NCBI GenBank assembly: GCA_002297045.1
Contig: DBJE01000005.1
Coordinates: 22,408 to 86,407 of the forward strand
Reading direction: 5' to 3'
Length of the DNA: 64,000 bases
Source of the DNA: Caryophanales bacterium UBA784
GTDB lineage: Bacteria > Bacillota_I > Bacilli_A > RFN20 > CAG-288
Position 1 is the stretch's first letter. Every line of letters starts with the position of its first letter. Positions 54,494 to 63,533 of this stretch are shown here, piece by piece. The notes under the pieces are model-generated. The model made no database searches, was not told where the DNA came from, and saw only the letters and a program-made list of their open reading frames with translations. A program made the position numbers and the translations under genes.

Positions 54494-55369
54494 CTAGTCT
54501 TCTTTTTTCTTTCCGGCATTTGCACCGGCAACTATTTCTGTTATTTCCTGCGTAATCGCACCTTGACGCCTCTTGTTGTACCTGATTCTGAGTTCGTTCT
54601 CGATTTCTTCTGCGTTATCGGTTGCATTCTCCATCGCATTCCGGCGGGAGCTAAGCTCTGATAGCTCACTCTCTAGTAGGCGGTTATACAAAAAGGAGTC
54701 TAGGTAATGGGCGGCTGTTTTCAAGAGGACTTCGTTTTTGTCAGGTTCGAAAAGAGGAGGGTAGATATCCTTCTTCTCTTTTAATTTCTCCCTATCCAGA
54801 GTCAGAGGAAGAATGACTTCATCCCGGGGAAGGAAAGTCAGGGAGTTCTTATAGGCGGTGTAGACAAAGTGAATTTCTTTATACCTTCCCGTCTTATATA
54901 GACTGACGATTTCGTGTCGCAGGTGCTTGATCTGACCGAAAGAGAATCCGTTCCTTAGGTTTTCATATTCTAGATAGGTCTTCCCTTTAAAGGACTTATA
55001 ATGGCTTACCCCTTTTCCGCCGATGAGGAGGAGTCCGTCGTTGTCATCTAACATCGGATCCACCCTTTTGAACACGGCGTAGTTGTAGGAACCGCAGAGT
55101 CCTAACGTACTTGTCCTGATGATGAAAAGCCGCTTCTTTGCATGAGGATAACTTTGCCTTAAAGGAGGAATCGGATCCTTTTTGTCTTTCCAGGAAAAAG
55201 CCGTATACCTTATTTCCTCCCTGGCCTTTTCATAGTCCAGGTTTGAGGTATACCTTTTCTTATAGCGCTGGTACTTGACCGAAGCGACAAGCTTCCTTGC
55301 CTTGGTGATTTTTTCGGTAGACCGGATGGTGTTAATCCGTCGCTTGGTATTGATTAAGGATTCTGCCAT
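54494..55369 (-). CDS. atpG: ATP synthase gamma subunit
   Basis: This is the central rotor shaft of F1. The 291-residue protein begins INTKRRINTIRSTEKITKA and has the C-terminal helix RNAMENATDNAEE and YNKRRQGAITQEITEI typical of gamma. The middle Rossmann-like part is diverged. Confidence 0.95.
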   Translation of the reverse strand: MAESLINTKRRINTIRSTEKITKARKLVASVKYQRYKKRYTSNLDYEKAREEIRYTAFSWKDKKDPIPPLRQSYPHAKKRLFIIRTSTLGLCGSYNYAVFKRVDPMLDDNDGLLLIGGKGVSHYKSFKGKTYLEYENLRNGFSFGQIKHLRHEIVSLYKTGRYKEIHFVYTAYKNSLTFLPRDEVILPLTLDREKLKEKKDIYPPLFEPDKNEVLLKTAAHYLDSFLYNRLLESELSELSSRRNAMENATDNAEEIENELRIRYNKRRQGAITQEITEIVAGANAGKKKED

Positions 55370-55378
55370 TTGTCTCCT

Positions 55379-56887
55379 TTAGATTGCCAAAGCAGAGGAA
55401 AGGACTTCCTTTGCCACGCTTTCAATCGTACTCTTCCTCTCCGGAGTAAGGACCTTCTGCTTCTCCCTCTCTTTGATGACTTCCCTATGGGAGGAGAGAA
55501 TCAATGTCCGGATCTGTTCAAGGGCGGAAGGGACCTTGCTAAGAGGAAGAGAATCGAGAAGTTTTGTCTGGGCGACAAAAATATCGATGATTTCCTCCGG
55601 CCTAGAGAGCGGAGAATATTGCCTCTGCTTAAGAACCTCCCTTAAAATGGATCCATGCTTGAGAACGTTCTGGGTGACGGAGTCGAGATCGGAACCGAAC
55701 CGGGAGAAATCGAGCCTTTCGTTATAGTTGGCAAGCTCGATTTTCAGGGAAGAGGCAACGGATTTCCTTGCCTTCCACTGGGCCGAGGAACCGACACGGG
55801 AAACGGAAAGACCGGAATCGACTGCAGGACGCTGTCCCTGATTGAACAAGTCGGTAGTCAGGAAGATCTGTCCATCGGTGATGGAGATGACGTTAGTCGG
55901 AATGTAGGCGGAAATATCCCCGGCCTGGGTTTCCACAATCGGAAGTGCGGTAATTGAGCCGCCTCCGTATTTATCCGAAAGCTTGCATGCCCGCTCGAGA
56001 AGCCGGGAGTGGAGATAGAAAATATCGCCAGGATAGGCTTCACGGCCCGGAGAACGCTTAAGAAGCAAGGAAAGTGCACGGTAGCTGACCGCATGTTTTG
56101 ATAAGTCATCGTAGACAATCAAAACATCCTTCCCCTGTTTCCTGAAATATTCCGCCATGGTCGTGGCGGCATACGGGGCGACATAAAGCCTTGGGGCAGA
56201 CTCACTTGCCGAAGCATTGACGATAATCGTGTACTTCCTGGCATCGAAGGTATTCAGCTTATTTTCAATCTGGGCAATCGTGGAGTTCTTTTGCCCTATT
56301 GCACAATAGATGCAGATGACATTCTTTCCTTTTTGGTTAATGATGGTATCGATGGCAAGAGCCGTCTTCCCAGTCTGCCGGTCTCCGATGATTAGTTCAC
56401 GCTGGCCTTTTCCGATAGGAATCCTTGAATCGATTGCCTTAATTCCTGTCCTCAAAGGTTCATCTACCGATTTCCGCCTCCTGATGCTAGGGGCAGGTGC
56501 CTCGATAGGATTATACTCTGCTGCCTTGATTTCCCCTTTGCCGTCGATCGGCCTTCCTAGGGCATTGACTGTTCTTCCTAACAGGGCTTCTCCGCAAGGA
56601 ACGGAGACGACCTTTCCTGTCCGCTTAACCCTGTCGCCTTCGTCAATCAGGGTATCCTTTCCTAGTAGTACACATCCGATACTGTCTTCATTGAGGTTCC
56701 TTACCCTTCCATAGACCTCATGCGGGAAGGAAAGCAGCTCCCCATACCTTGCCTTGTCTAGTCCATAGATGGTGGCAATTCCGTCACCGACGGAAATCAC
56801 TGATCCGACATCATCGGTTTCAATCTTTTTTTCGTAGCTTTGAATCTCTTTCTTGATGAGATTGCTGATTTGGTCCCTATCGGTCAT
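55379..56887 (-). CDS. atpA: ATP synthase alpha subunit
   Basis: The 502-residue non-catalytic F1 subunit has P-loop GDRQTGKTA and the family signature [17 protein letters not shown] with the arginine finger. The delta-alpha-gamma-beta order is standard. Confidence 0.98.
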   Translation of the reverse strand: MTDRDQISNLIKKEIQSYEKKIETDDVGSVISVGDGIATIYGLDKARYGELLSFPHEVYGRVRNLNEDSIGCVLLGKDTLIDEGDRVKRTGKVVSVPCGEALLGRTVNALGRPIDGKGEIKAAEYNPIEAPAPSIRRRKSVDEPLRTGIKAIDSRIPIGKGQRELIIGDRQTGKTALAIDTIINQKGKNVICIYCAIGQKNSTIAQIENKLNTFDARKYTIIVNASASESAPRLYVAPYAATTMAEYFRKQGKDVLIVYDDLSKHAVSYRALSLLLKRSPGREAYPGDIFYLHSRLLERACKLSDKYGGGSITALPIVETQAGDISAYIPTNVISITDGQIFLTTDLFNQGQRPAVDSGLSVSRVGSSAQWKARKSVASSLKIELANYNERLDFSRFGSDLDSVTQNVLKHGSILREVLKQRQYSPLSRPEEIIDIFVAQTKLLDSLPLSKVPSALEQIRTLILSSHREVIKEREKQKVLTPERKSTIESVAKEVLSSALAI

Positions 56888-56900
56888 GTTCTTCTCCTTC

Positions 56901-57443
56901 CTATGCTTTCTGCTTGAGTAGAGTCTGGCGTACGGCTTCTAGCCGAGAGTCGATGGAATTGTCATAGAGGGTATCTCCGACATAGATCTTCCTTCCGCCG
57001 ATTAAGGATTTGTCGACAAACTGGCGGAAGACGACGGTTTTTCTGTACTGGTCGGAAAACACGCTTTCCAGCTCTTTCCTTTGCGTATCGTCAAGAAGAT
57101 AGGCAGAGTAGATTCTGCCTTCCAGGATGCCCTTTTCTTCGTTGTAGAGGTGCTGGTAGGCGGCTTCAATCTGTGCAAAATGCTTTAAGGCATTTCTTTT
57201 CCCCCTGATGCGGATAAATCCGCTAACTGCCTTGGAAAGATTCGGATCAAGGGCATCCTTCCTGACTTTTTCCTTCTCAAAAGACGAAACCCTTGGCGAA
57301 GAAAGAAAAGTCAGAAAGTCCGGATTCTTTTCAAAGAGGAGGGCGAGGAATCTCCTTTCCTTGCTATACTCCTCGACCTTGTTTTCGTCTTTTGAAAGGG
57401 AAAACAAGGCATAGGCATAATGCTCAAAAAGGGACTTATCCAT
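56901..57443 (-). CDS. atpH: ATP synthase delta subunit
   Basis: The 180-residue protein links F1 to the b stator. The N-terminal helical domain and the C-terminal segment [20 protein letters not shown] match OSCP/delta. It overlaps atpF by 8 bases. Confidence 0.92.
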   Translation of the reverse strand: MDKSLFEHYAYALFSLSKDENKVEEYSKERRFLALLFEKNPDFLTFLSSPRVSSFEKEKVRKDALDPNLSKAVSGFIRIRGKRNALKHFAQIEAAYQHLYNEEKGILEGRIYSAYLLDDTQRKELESVFSDQYRKTVVFRQFVDKSLIGGRKIYVGDTLYDNSIDSRLEAVRQTLLKQKA

Positions 57444-58038
57444 TCTTCTTATCCTTCTTCCTCTCAGCGAGGAACTCCTCTAAGACTTTATCGTTGTCTT
57501 CTTTGTTCAGCTCACGCTTAAGGATTTCCTTTGACGCAGAAATGGCACCGTTTACGATTTCATCATAAGTCTGCTTCTGATAGTCCTTCTTGATCTTTTC
57601 CGCATCTTTCTTAGCCTGTTCACGGATGGCTTCAGCCTGCTTATTTGCCTGGTCGATGATGCTTTCAGCAGATTCCTTGGCATTCTTATTGGCTTTATCA
57701 ATAATTCTTACCGCCTCGTTTTTGCCATGAAGGATGTTGTCTTTGCAGATTTGCTCGCTGTTTTTCACTTCCTCCTTCGCCTGCTGGGAATCCTTGATGT
57801 TCTTTTCGATATATTCTGCTCTTTCCTTCCTCTTCTTCTTGATGGGTTTATAGGCGAACACAAAGAAGATAACCACCATGACTAAGAAGGCGGCTAGCTG
57901 AGCCAGGGAAATCCAGAGATTAGGAAGGGCATCTGTTACTTTGTCGGAAATTGATCCCGACCTCCCTTCCGTATCGCAGGATGTCAGCCTTAGCAAGGAA
58001 ACCGATAACAGGGAAGCCGCAAATAGCTTCTTCTTCAT
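57436..58038 (-). CDS. atpF: ATP synthase b subunit with lipoprotein signal
   Basis: The 200-residue stator subunit has a membrane helix (about 44-66) and a long Lys/Glu/Ala coiled coil, as in all b subunits. In addition it begins with a signal peptide and lipobox LTSC (Cys21), which adds a lipid anchor before the membrane helix. This form is known from Mollicutes and some relatives and is a clue to the organism. Confidence 0.92.
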   Translation of the reverse strand: MKKKLFAASLLSVSLLRLTSCDTEGRSGSISDKVTDALPNLWISLAQLAAFLVMVVIFFVFAYKPIKKKRKERAEYIEKNIKDSQQAKEEVKNSEQICKDNILHGKNEAVRIIDKANKNAKESAESIIDQANKQAEAIREQAKKDAEKIKKDYQKQTYDEIVNGAISASKEILKRELNKEDNDKVLEEFLAERKKDKKNG

Positions 58039-58058
58039 GTCCGGTCCTGACTTCCTTT

Positions 58059-58364
58059 TTACTTGGCTAAGGCAATCGGATTGGCGACGAAGATTAAAAG
58101 AATGGCAAGGACAAGGCCGTAGATGGCGACGGATTCGCAGATTGAGCAGCCGAGAATCATCGAAGAACGAAGCTTTCCCGCAGCTTCCGGATTCCGTGAC
58201 CTTCCTTTGACGGCATTAGTGACCACTAAGCCTTCGGCCAAAGAGGAGAAGCCCATGGCGATCCTGATGATGCCAATAGCAATATACCTCTGTCCTAAAC
58301 TGGCAAATTTGGCTGCCTCTGCACTCTGATCGGCTAAGAAACTGAGATTAGATAAGAAATTCAT
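58059..58364 (-). CDS. atpE: ATP synthase c subunit
   Basis: The 101-residue proteolipid has two membrane helices joined by the polar loop RNPEA. The ion-carrying carboxylate is Glu77 in the second helix (CESVAIYG). The N-terminus is about 20 residues longer than in most bacteria, as in Mollicutes. Confidence 0.93.
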   Translation of the reverse strand: MNFLSNLSFLADQSAEAAKFASLGQRYIAIGIIRIAMGFSSLAEGLVVTNAVKGRSRNPEAAGKLRSSMILGCSICESVAIYGLVLAILLIFVANPIALAK

Positions 58365-58395
58365 AAATTGCCTCCTTATATTGGCGATATCTGTT

Positions 58396-59211
58396 CTACC
58401 TGTGTGCCTTAAGCGTGATGGCTTTGGCCTGTGCTTCCACGGCTTCGTTTTCCGGAGCCTGCTGGGCGATGTTCATCCTGGTAATCCTGACAAACACCCT
58501 AGTCTGGATGATCCCACCCCAGAGGTCGAAATAGGCATGTATAAAAGGCCTTACGACAGGCGCTAGAACCAAACCGAAGGAATTTCCGATGCCATCGAAT
58601 AAATAGTAAAGAAGGGTTTCAATGCAGAATCCGGCAAAGGCGTTTCCGAATAGACGCCTTCCTAAGGAAAGCATCGGGACGAAGTTGGTGGCGAGTGGAA
58701 GAAGAGGAGGGAAGGTGAAAATAAACTGTTTATAATAGTTCCATTTATCACTGCGGATTTTGGTAAACTCAATTAGAATGACGGTGAGTAGGCCAATCGC
58801 CCTAGTGAAGGTAAGATTGGTGAAAGGCGGGGATATCTGGCTGAAGAGATTCTTTTCGTTCCTGATATAGCCTTCGCTTTCCGGACCTAGGACGATAAGA
58901 TTAGGGAACCCGACCATTCCAACGATAAACCCAAGGAAGATGTAGGCGGCAAGAGGAATGATGTATCCTCCGAAGTTAGAGAAGTACTTTGGCTTCCCCC
59001 TTAGCTCGTTCACCTGCTTGTCACCGAAACTGATGATGATTTCGGCAAGATTGACGATTCCCTTGGGCTTGTCCTTATAGGAGTACTTTTTCTGTTTAAA
59101 GTAGACGACAAAGGAAAAGATGATAATCAGGAGCCTTGTGACCCTGCTGGCAATGAATTCGGTGGAGACATTCCGTGCGAAGTTTGTATCGCTGATTCGA
59201 CTGAAATCCAT
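58396..59211 (-). CDS. atpB: ATP synthase a subunit
   Basis: The start at 59211 (AGGAAG upstream) gives 271 residues. The essential Arg is in LGRRLFGNAFAG and the last helix region has GGIIQTRVFV with the conserved Gln. It forms the proton path with the c ring. Confidence 0.93.
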   Translation of the reverse strand: MDFSRISDTNFARNVSTEFIASRVTRLLIIIFSFVVYFKQKKYSYKDKPKGIVNLAEIIISFGDKQVNELRGKPKYFSNFGGYIIPLAAYIFLGFIVGMVGFPNLIVLGPESEGYIRNEKNLFSQISPPFTNLTFTRAIGLLTVILIEFTKIRSDKWNYYKQFIFTFPPLLPLATNFVPMLSLGRRLFGNAFAGFCIETLLYYLFDGIGNSFGLVLAPVVRPFIHAYFDLWGGIIQTRVFVRITRMNIAQQAPENEAVEAQAKAITLKAHR

Positions 59212-59216
59212 TGTGT

Positions 59217-59612
59217 TTATTTCTTCTTCCTCTTCTTTTCTGCCCAAAGAGTTTCTGGTATCAATAACCTATATAAGGTTAGCACTTCTGCAGGAGGAAT
59301 GAGTAGTGAAAACCCTTTTAGCCGGGAAGAAAACCAGGGGATATAGGCAAAGCATAGGGCGGGAAGAATAATTGCCATTGCGACAAGGAAGTAACGAAGC
59401 ATTAGAAGCAGAAAGAAAACGTTCTTTCTTGTCCCTTGGTAGCTGATTCCCTTGGCGAAAGTCATCCAGATAGGATAGAGGAAGGGTATGGGGAAGAGGA
59501 TCCTGACTCCGTAGGCATAGAGCTTCCTTCCAATAAAGATGGAAGATATTAATAGAAGGATGAAAAAGAAAGGAGCAAGGAAGAAAAGAGAATATTTTGT
59601 TTCTGTTTTCAT
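59217..59612 (-). CDS. Small membrane protein at the AtpI position
   Basis: The start at 59612 gives 131 residues with about four hydrophobic helices and a basic end (AEKKRKKK). It is first in the ATP synthase operon, the place of AtpI, which helps assembly of the c ring in other bacteria. Sequence similarity to AtpI is weak, so the call rests on position and topology. Confidence 0.6.
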   Translation of the reverse strand: MKTETKYSLFFLAPFFFILLLISSIFIGRKLYAYGVRILFPIPFLYPIWMTFAKGISYQGTRKNVFFLLLMLRYFLVAMAIILPALCFAYIPWFSSRLKGFSLLIPPAEVLTLYRLLIPETLWAEKKRKKK

Positions 59613-59677
59613 GATGAAAACATAATAACAGATGAAAGCAGGTAAAGGGAAAGAATGAAAAAAGAAAAAGAAAGTGA

Positions 59678-59706
59678 TTGACATTTATCGGTCAAACAAT
59701 TAGAAT
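59678..59706 (+). promoter_or_regulatory. Sigma-A promoter of tRNA-Val
   Basis: A consensus TTGACA (59678-59683), a 17-base spacer and TAGAAT (59701-59706) stand 12 bases before the tRNA. Confidence 0.88.
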
Positions 59707-59718
59707 TACTTACGCTTT

Positions 59719-59794
59719 GGGCGTTTAGCTCAGCTGGGAGAGCATCCGCTTGACGTGCGGAAGGTCATAGGTTCAAACCCTATAGCGCCCACCA
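59719..59794 (+). tRNA. tRNA-Val (anticodon GAC)
   Basis: A complete cloverleaf of 76 bases: acceptor GGGCGTT/AGCGCCC, anticodon loop TTGACGT and an encoded CCA. Confidence 0.97.
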
Positions 59795-59808
59795 TTAAAG
59801 CAAAGAAG

Positions 59809-59833
59809 GCCATCCCAGCAGGTGGCTTTTTTT
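59809..59833 (+). terminator. Terminator between the two tRNA genes
   Basis: GCCATC and GGTGGC pair around CCAGCA and are followed by seven Ts. Confidence 0.75.
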
Positions 59834-59847
59834 CTTACCAAAGCGAT

Positions 59848-59939
59848 GGAGCAGTACCCAAGCGGTTCAAGGGAACGGTCTTGAAAACCGTCAGTCGGCT
59901 TATAACCGAGCAAGAGTTCGAATCTCTTCTGCTCCGCCA
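59848..59939 (+). tRNA. tRNA-Ser (anticodon TGA)
   Basis: A 92-base class II tRNA with a long variable arm (GTCGGCTTATAACCGAG), acceptor GGAGCAG/CTGCTCC, anticodon loop CTTGAAA and an encoded CCA. Its 3' end is the probable integration site of the accessory DNA downstream. Confidence 0.97.
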
Positions 59940-59942
59940 TCG
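59916..59942 (+). repeat. Att-like sequence at the tRNA-Ser 3' end, copy 1
   Basis: From GTTCGAA in the T loop to GCTCCGCCATC just after the CCA. Related copies occur at 60556 and 62114. Confidence 0.55.
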
Positions 59943-59949
59943 GAAAATC

Positions 59950-59975
59950 AACACGGAGAAATCCGTGTTTTTTTT
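59950..59975 (+). terminator. Terminator after tRNA-Ser
   Basis: AACACGGA and TCCGTGTT pair around GAAA and are followed by a T-run. Confidence 0.92.
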
Positions 59976-59987
59976 AGTTTAGCATTT

Positions 59988-60009
59988 AACGTACTTGTTT
60001 ATGTACGTT
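59988..60009. promoter_or_regulatory. Inverted repeat upstream of the toxin-antitoxin pair
   Basis: AACGTAC and GTACGTT are perfect inverted copies separated by 8 bases, 22 bases before the antitoxin start. Phd/YefM antitoxins repress their own promoters by binding such palindromes. Confidence 0.65.
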
Positions 60010-60031
60010 TATATCTGTAAATGATAACGAG

Positions 60032-60289
60032 GTGAAAAAGGCAACAACAAACGTTACAGAATTGAGAAAGAATTTGTTCAATACAATAGATTCCGTCATT
60101 AAATTCAACGAGCCCATTCGGGTTGTTACGAAGAATGGAACCGCAGTTCTTTTAAGTGAGGAAGATTATAACGCGCTTTTGGAAACTGTTTATCTTATGT
60201 CACAGTCTGGACTGGTTTCCAAAATCAAGGAAGGCGAAAAGGAAAAAACATCCGAAATGTCCAGATTCGATCCAAACGAGGAATGGTAA
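60032..60289 (+). CDS. Phd/YefM-family antitoxin
   Basis: The 85-residue protein begins with GTG at 60032; no ATG is available in frame. The N-terminal DNA-binding part (TNVTELRKNLFNTIDSV) and the strand RVVTKNGTAVLLSEEDYNALLET are typical of Phd/YefM. The C-terminal part would wrap the toxin. It ends directly before the toxin ATG (TAAATG), so translation is coupled. Confidence 0.92.
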   Translation: MKKATTNVTELRKNLFNTIDSVIKFNEPIRVVTKNGTAVLLSEEDYNALLETVYLMSQSGLVSKIKEGEKEKTSEMSRFDPNEEW

Positions 60290-60553
60290 ATGTGGGCTGT
60301 CCTTTTTACCAAAAACGCTGAAAAAGATAAGTTGAAATTGAAAACAGCCGGTTTAGAGAAGAAAGCTAAGGCCTTGCTGGCATTGCTTTCCGAAAACCCA
60401 TTTCAGACACCTCCTTCTTATGAAAAGCTTGTTGGTGATCTGAACGGATATTATTTCCGAAAAATCAATATCCAGCATCGGCTTGTTTATCGTGTTGGCT
60501 CTCAAAGACATATTGTGATTGTTCATTCCATGTGGTTACATTACCAACCATAA
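60290..60553 (+). CDS. yoeB: YoeB/Txe-family mRNA interferase toxin
   Basis: The 87-residue protein of the RelE superfamily has KLVGDLNGYYFRKINIQHRLVYRV and the end HSMWLHYQP. These match the Txe/YoeB pattern in which Glu, Arg, His and the C-terminal Tyr make up the nuclease site. YoeB cuts mRNA on the ribosome. It is paired with the antitoxin upstream. Confidence 0.92.
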   Translation: MWAVLFTKNAEKDKLKLKTAGLEKKAKALLALLSENPFQTPPSYEKLVGDLNGYYFRKINIQHRLVYRVGSQRHIVIVHSMWLHYQP

Positions 60554-60555
60554 TG

Positions 60556-60586
60556 GTTCGTAAAAATCCTGCATCGCTCCGTCATC
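60556..60586 (+). repeat. Att-like repeat, copy 2
   Basis: This 31-base sequence GTTCG...CATCGCTCCGTCATC resembles the 3' end of tRNA-Ser and differs from copy 3 (62114-62144) at only a few positions. It lies directly after the toxin gene. Confidence 0.55.
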
Positions 60587-60594
60587 GGAAATTC

Positions 60595-60652
60595 AAAGTG
60601 CTGTTAAAAAGTGTTCGGCTAAGATGCCGGATGGTTGGGACAGCACTTTTTC
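60595..60652 (+). terminator. Long hairpin with T-run after the toxin gene
   Basis: AAAGTGCTGT (60595-60604) and ACAGCACTTT (60640-60649) are perfect inverted copies around a 35-base loop, followed by Ts. The rest of the 230-base gap to the next gene is AT-rich without other features. Confidence 0.6.
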
Positions 60653-60787
60653 AATCGCTGTAAATATATAGGGCTTTACTAAGCTTGTAGAATATTAATC
60701 TCCCGTTATTGAACTAACTGCTATTTAGAATTATACTATCATTGAAAATAAATTCCGTTTACGGAAAAAATATTCAATGGAAATTCT

Positions 60788-62029
60788 ATGGAAATCATCA
60801 AGCGAGATTCTTATTTGCGCCGTTTAATCAATAAGCGAGAAAATGGTCTGGTTAAAATCATCACAGGGATAAGAAGATGTGGGAAATCTTTTTTGCTTGA
60901 TCCGCTTTACAAAGATTATTTGATAAAAGAACACGTAAAGGAAGACCATATTATCAAACTCGACCTTGATGAAAGACGAAACAAAAAATATTTGAATCCT
61001 GATACACTGGATGAATATGTCAGAAGCCACATCTTAGATGATGACATGTATTACCTTATACTGGATGAAGTGCAAAAAGTCGATGATTTCGAATCCGTTT
61101 TAAACGGCTTTCTTCATATTAGAAATCTTGATGTTTACGTGACAGGAAGCAATTCGGAATTTCTATCTTCCGATATCGTTAGCGAGTTCAGAGGAAGAGG
61201 TGATGAAATCAGAGTGTTTCCTTTGTCTTTTTCTGAATTCGCTTCTGCATTTTATGGATCAGAGGAAAAGGCATGGCAACAATATGTAACCTATGGGGGT
61301 ATGCCACGGGTTCTCTTTTGCGCAAACGAAAGTGAAAAGAGCATCTATCTGAAACAGTTATTCGAAAAAACATACCTAAGTGACATCATCGAAAGAAACA
61401 AAGTCCAAAGAACAGATGTTTTGGATTCTCTCGTTAACATTCTGGCCTCTTCTGTCGGCTCGCTTACGAATCCAAACAAATTACTGAATACATATATCAG
61501 TAACGGAGTTAAAGATATATCTATAAATACGATAAACAATTATATAGGTTATTTGCTCGATTCATTTTTGCTTGAAAAGTCGGAAAGATATGATGTTAAA
61601 GGGAAAAAGTATATACATACTCCCTATAAATTTTATTTTTCGGATATTGGTCTAAGAAATTCAAGACTGAACTTTAGACAACAAGAAGAAAATCAAATCA
61701 TGGAAAACATCATATTCAACGAACTACTGGTACGTGGGTATAATGTGGATATAGGTGTGGTGCCAATTCGTCAAGGAGATCAAAAGAAACAAATTGAAAT
61801 TGATTTTGTTTGCAACCAGTTCAATAAACGATACTACATACAATCTGCTTTATCGTTGGATACAAGAGAAAAAACGATTCAAGAAGAAAGACCATTGCTG
61901 AGCGTGCCCGATAATTTCAAGAAAATAATCGTGGTCAAAGAAAATATAAAGGCGTGGACGACCGAAGAAGGCATCACGGTTATCGGAATAAAGGAATTTC
62001 TCTTGAAAAGCGAAAGCCTCGATTTCTGA
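60788..62029 (+). CDS. ATP-binding protein with AAA_14 and DUF4143 domains
   Basis: The 413-residue protein has a P-loop GIRRCGKS (about 28-35) in the short AAA_14 form, Walker B YLILDEVQKVDDFE (about 90-103), a YVTGSNSEFL sensor segment, FREFPLSFxEF-like FPLSFSEFASAF, and a C-terminal DUF4143 domain with a winged helix and a nuclease-like fold. Such proteins are abundant, patchy and often horizontally acquired; their function is not established. A+T content is higher than in the housekeeping genes. It is enclosed between two att-like repeats. Confidence 0.87.
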   Translation: MEIIKRDSYLRRLINKRENGLVKIITGIRRCGKSFLLDPLYKDYLIKEHVKEDHIIKLDLDERRNKKYLNPDTLDEYVRSHILDDDMYYLILDEVQKVDDFESVLNGFLHIRNLDVYVTGSNSEFLSSDIVSEFRGRGDEIRVFPLSFSEFASAFYGSEEKAWQQYVTYGGMPRVLFCANESEKSIYLKQLFEKTYLSDIIERNKVQRTDVLDSLVNILASSVGSLTNPNKLLNTYISNGVKDISINTINNYIGYLLDSFLLEKSERYDVKGKKYIHTPYKFYFSDIGLRNSRLNFRQQEENQIMENIIFNELLVRGYNVDIGVVPIRQGDQKKQIEIDFVCNQFNKRYYIQSALSLDTREKTIQEERPLLSVPDNFKKIIVVKENIKAWTTEEGITVIGIKEFLLKSESLDF

Positions 62030-62113
62030 GAATAGACTTTTCTGAAAAAAACGGAATTAGATCAAAAGAATTTAAAAAATAAGTGGGTAAGGATACCGAG
62101 GATTTCAAAAAAA

Positions 62114-62144
62114 GTTCGAAAAAATCCTGCATTGCTCCGCCATC
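62114..62144 (+). repeat. Att-like repeat, copy 3
   Basis: Same 31-base pattern as copy 2, ending GCTCCGCCATC exactly as in the tRNA-Ser gene. It follows the ATPase gene. Confidence 0.55.
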
Positions 62145-62251
62145 TGATTTGTATCTGAACCCTGTCTATTCACCATTATGGGTTCGGTTTTACCATAAAA
62201 CTTGATAAGTGTAGTAAAATTCCTCAAAAGTTGGAAGGTAAATAGCGAAAG

Positions 62252-62278
62252 AATCACCTCAGAATGGGGTGATTTTTT
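62252..62278 (+). terminator. Terminator-like hairpin
   Basis: AATCACC and GGTGATT pair around 9 bases and are followed by a T-run. Confidence 0.7.
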
Positions 62279-62339
62279 GTTACACTAAATTTTTTCGGAG
62301 TTCCATCGTTTTTTCTTATACTAAAGGCTGTATTTCCTG

Positions 62340-62370
62340 AACCTCACCTACCTGCGAAGATGGTGAGGTT
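62340..62370. repeat. Short inverted repeat near a transposase remnant
   Basis: AACCTCACC and GGTGAGGTT are perfect inverted copies around 13 bases, without a T-run. Possibly linked to the insertion-sequence remains next to it. Confidence 0.4.
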
Positions 62371-62466
62371 TACAGTCGAGTTTGCCAGAGCATATAAGCC
62401 TCCTCTCACAGCATATCCGAGCGATTTCCGGGCTCGACGTGTAAGCATGGTGGACCGAGCCGGTGT

Positions 62467-62706
62467 CTATAAGTTGCTTGGAATAGGCATTGATCTTGGC
62501 GACATTGCCTTCGCGAGCGCTTGGCACTCAGGCGCCCCGGCGTTTTTGATCGTCGATTCTCTGTTCAGCTCCCGGTACACGATGGCCAGGCTGAACCCTA
62601 TTTCCTTCGAGATGGCGCTTGGCCGGTAACCGAGGCGTTCCTGTATTCTTATCTTCGACTCTTCGTCCAATCTTTTTGAATTCGCCATAATTGTTTCCTG
62701 CTTCAT
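62467..62706 (-). pseudogene. IS30-family transposase remnant (N-terminal end)
   Basis: About 80 codons remain. LDEESKIRIQERLGYRPSAISKEIGFSLAIVYRELNR matches the N-terminal helix-turn-helix of IS30 transposases in several short blocks. The rest of the protein, including the DDE catalytic domain, is missing, and the last 25 codons look unrelated. Around 180 bases upstream (62707-62888) hold no gene and may include an old element end. Confidence 0.65.
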
Positions 62707-62888
62707 TTGGCAAACAAATTTTGGAAAATGACATGAACGGAAAGTGCCGCCTTAGCAAATCCTGGCCCACTTTTCGGGACTATCTAAACTTTTGCGGTTA
62801 GTTTGTCATTTAACGGACAGATTGTTTCCACACCAAAATTATATGGTGCTATTTATTAAAGGCGGGATGTTTTTGATATAATTTCAAT

Positions 62889-63335
62889 ATGAATTGGTTT
62901 AATTACTACGGACTTGCCATAATGGTGGCTATCATGATACCGAATATCATTTATGCAGTAAAGCACAAAAACCAAGTGAACGTTTACGATAACAAGGTGG
63001 CTATTGTTTTAGAGCAAATCGGCAGATATGGTTGCTTTGTCTTTATGATATTCAATATTCCGTACACATATATCGGCTTTTGGTTTTCTTTCGGGGAAAT
63101 ATTTTACATAACTGTCGATGCAGCTTTGCTTTTGGGATATTGCATATCTTGGATTGTGCTGTGGAATAAAAATGATATCGTAAAAGCCCTGTTGCTTTCT
63201 GTAATACCATCATTAGTTTTTATTGTATCAAGCATACTTATTGCAAATATTCCTTTATTTGTGTTTGCCGTTATTTTTTCCGTAACGCATATTCTTATTT
63301 CTATAAAGAGTGCAAAGGCGGAAAATACAGACTAG
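62889..63335 (+). CDS. Hypothetical multi-helix membrane protein
   Basis: The 148-residue protein has about five hydrophobic helices with few charged residues. It is A+T-rich and unlike its neighbours in codon use, so it was probably acquired. TGATATAAT ends 6 bases before the ATG and no Shine-Dalgarno sequence is present, so the transcript is probably leaderless. I do not recognise the family. The stop is TAG, and the same frame stays open for 33 more codons. Confidence 0.65.
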   Translation: MNWFNYYGLAIMVAIMIPNIIYAVKHKNQVNVYDNKVAIVLEQIGRYGCFVFMIFNIPYTYIGFWFSFGEIFYITVDAALLLGYCISWIVLWNKNDIVKALLLSVIPSLVFIVSSILIANIPLFVFAVIFSVTHILISIKSAKAENTD

Positions 63336-63437
63336 CCGAAAACAAGAAAGAAAACGATTATTTCGGTTATAGCGTTATTATTGAGTGTGGCTTTGATTTT
63401 TGCTGGCACATTGGGCGGACTGCTTGCTTATCAATAA
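63336..63437 (+). other. In-frame hydrophobic coding stretch after a TAG stop
   Basis: After the TAG at 63333-63335 the frame encodes PKTRKK and then a hydrophobic segment (TIISVIALLLSVALIF and AGTLGGLLAYQ), with a TAA stop. It looks like a small one-helix peptide with no ATG of its own. It may be a separate peptide using an unusual start, or a readthrough extension. Confidence 0.4.
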
Positions 63438-63533
63438 AGCAATTTCGGCAAAATTAAGAATATGTCGTCATTTGGTCTGATTGAATATTGCTGTTCAGAT
63501 CAAAATACTATAAAAGGATAAACAATAGTGTTC

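Noticed and set aside
59995..60010. SOS (LexA) box before the toxin-antitoxin pair
   Set aside because: The palindrome AACGTAC-GTACGTT has the wrong core and spacing for a LexA site; an antitoxin operator is a better fit.
62360..62629. Plus-strand open frame of 89 codons over the IS30 remnant
   Set aside because: It is antisense to the transposase remnant and has no family match or ribosome-binding site.
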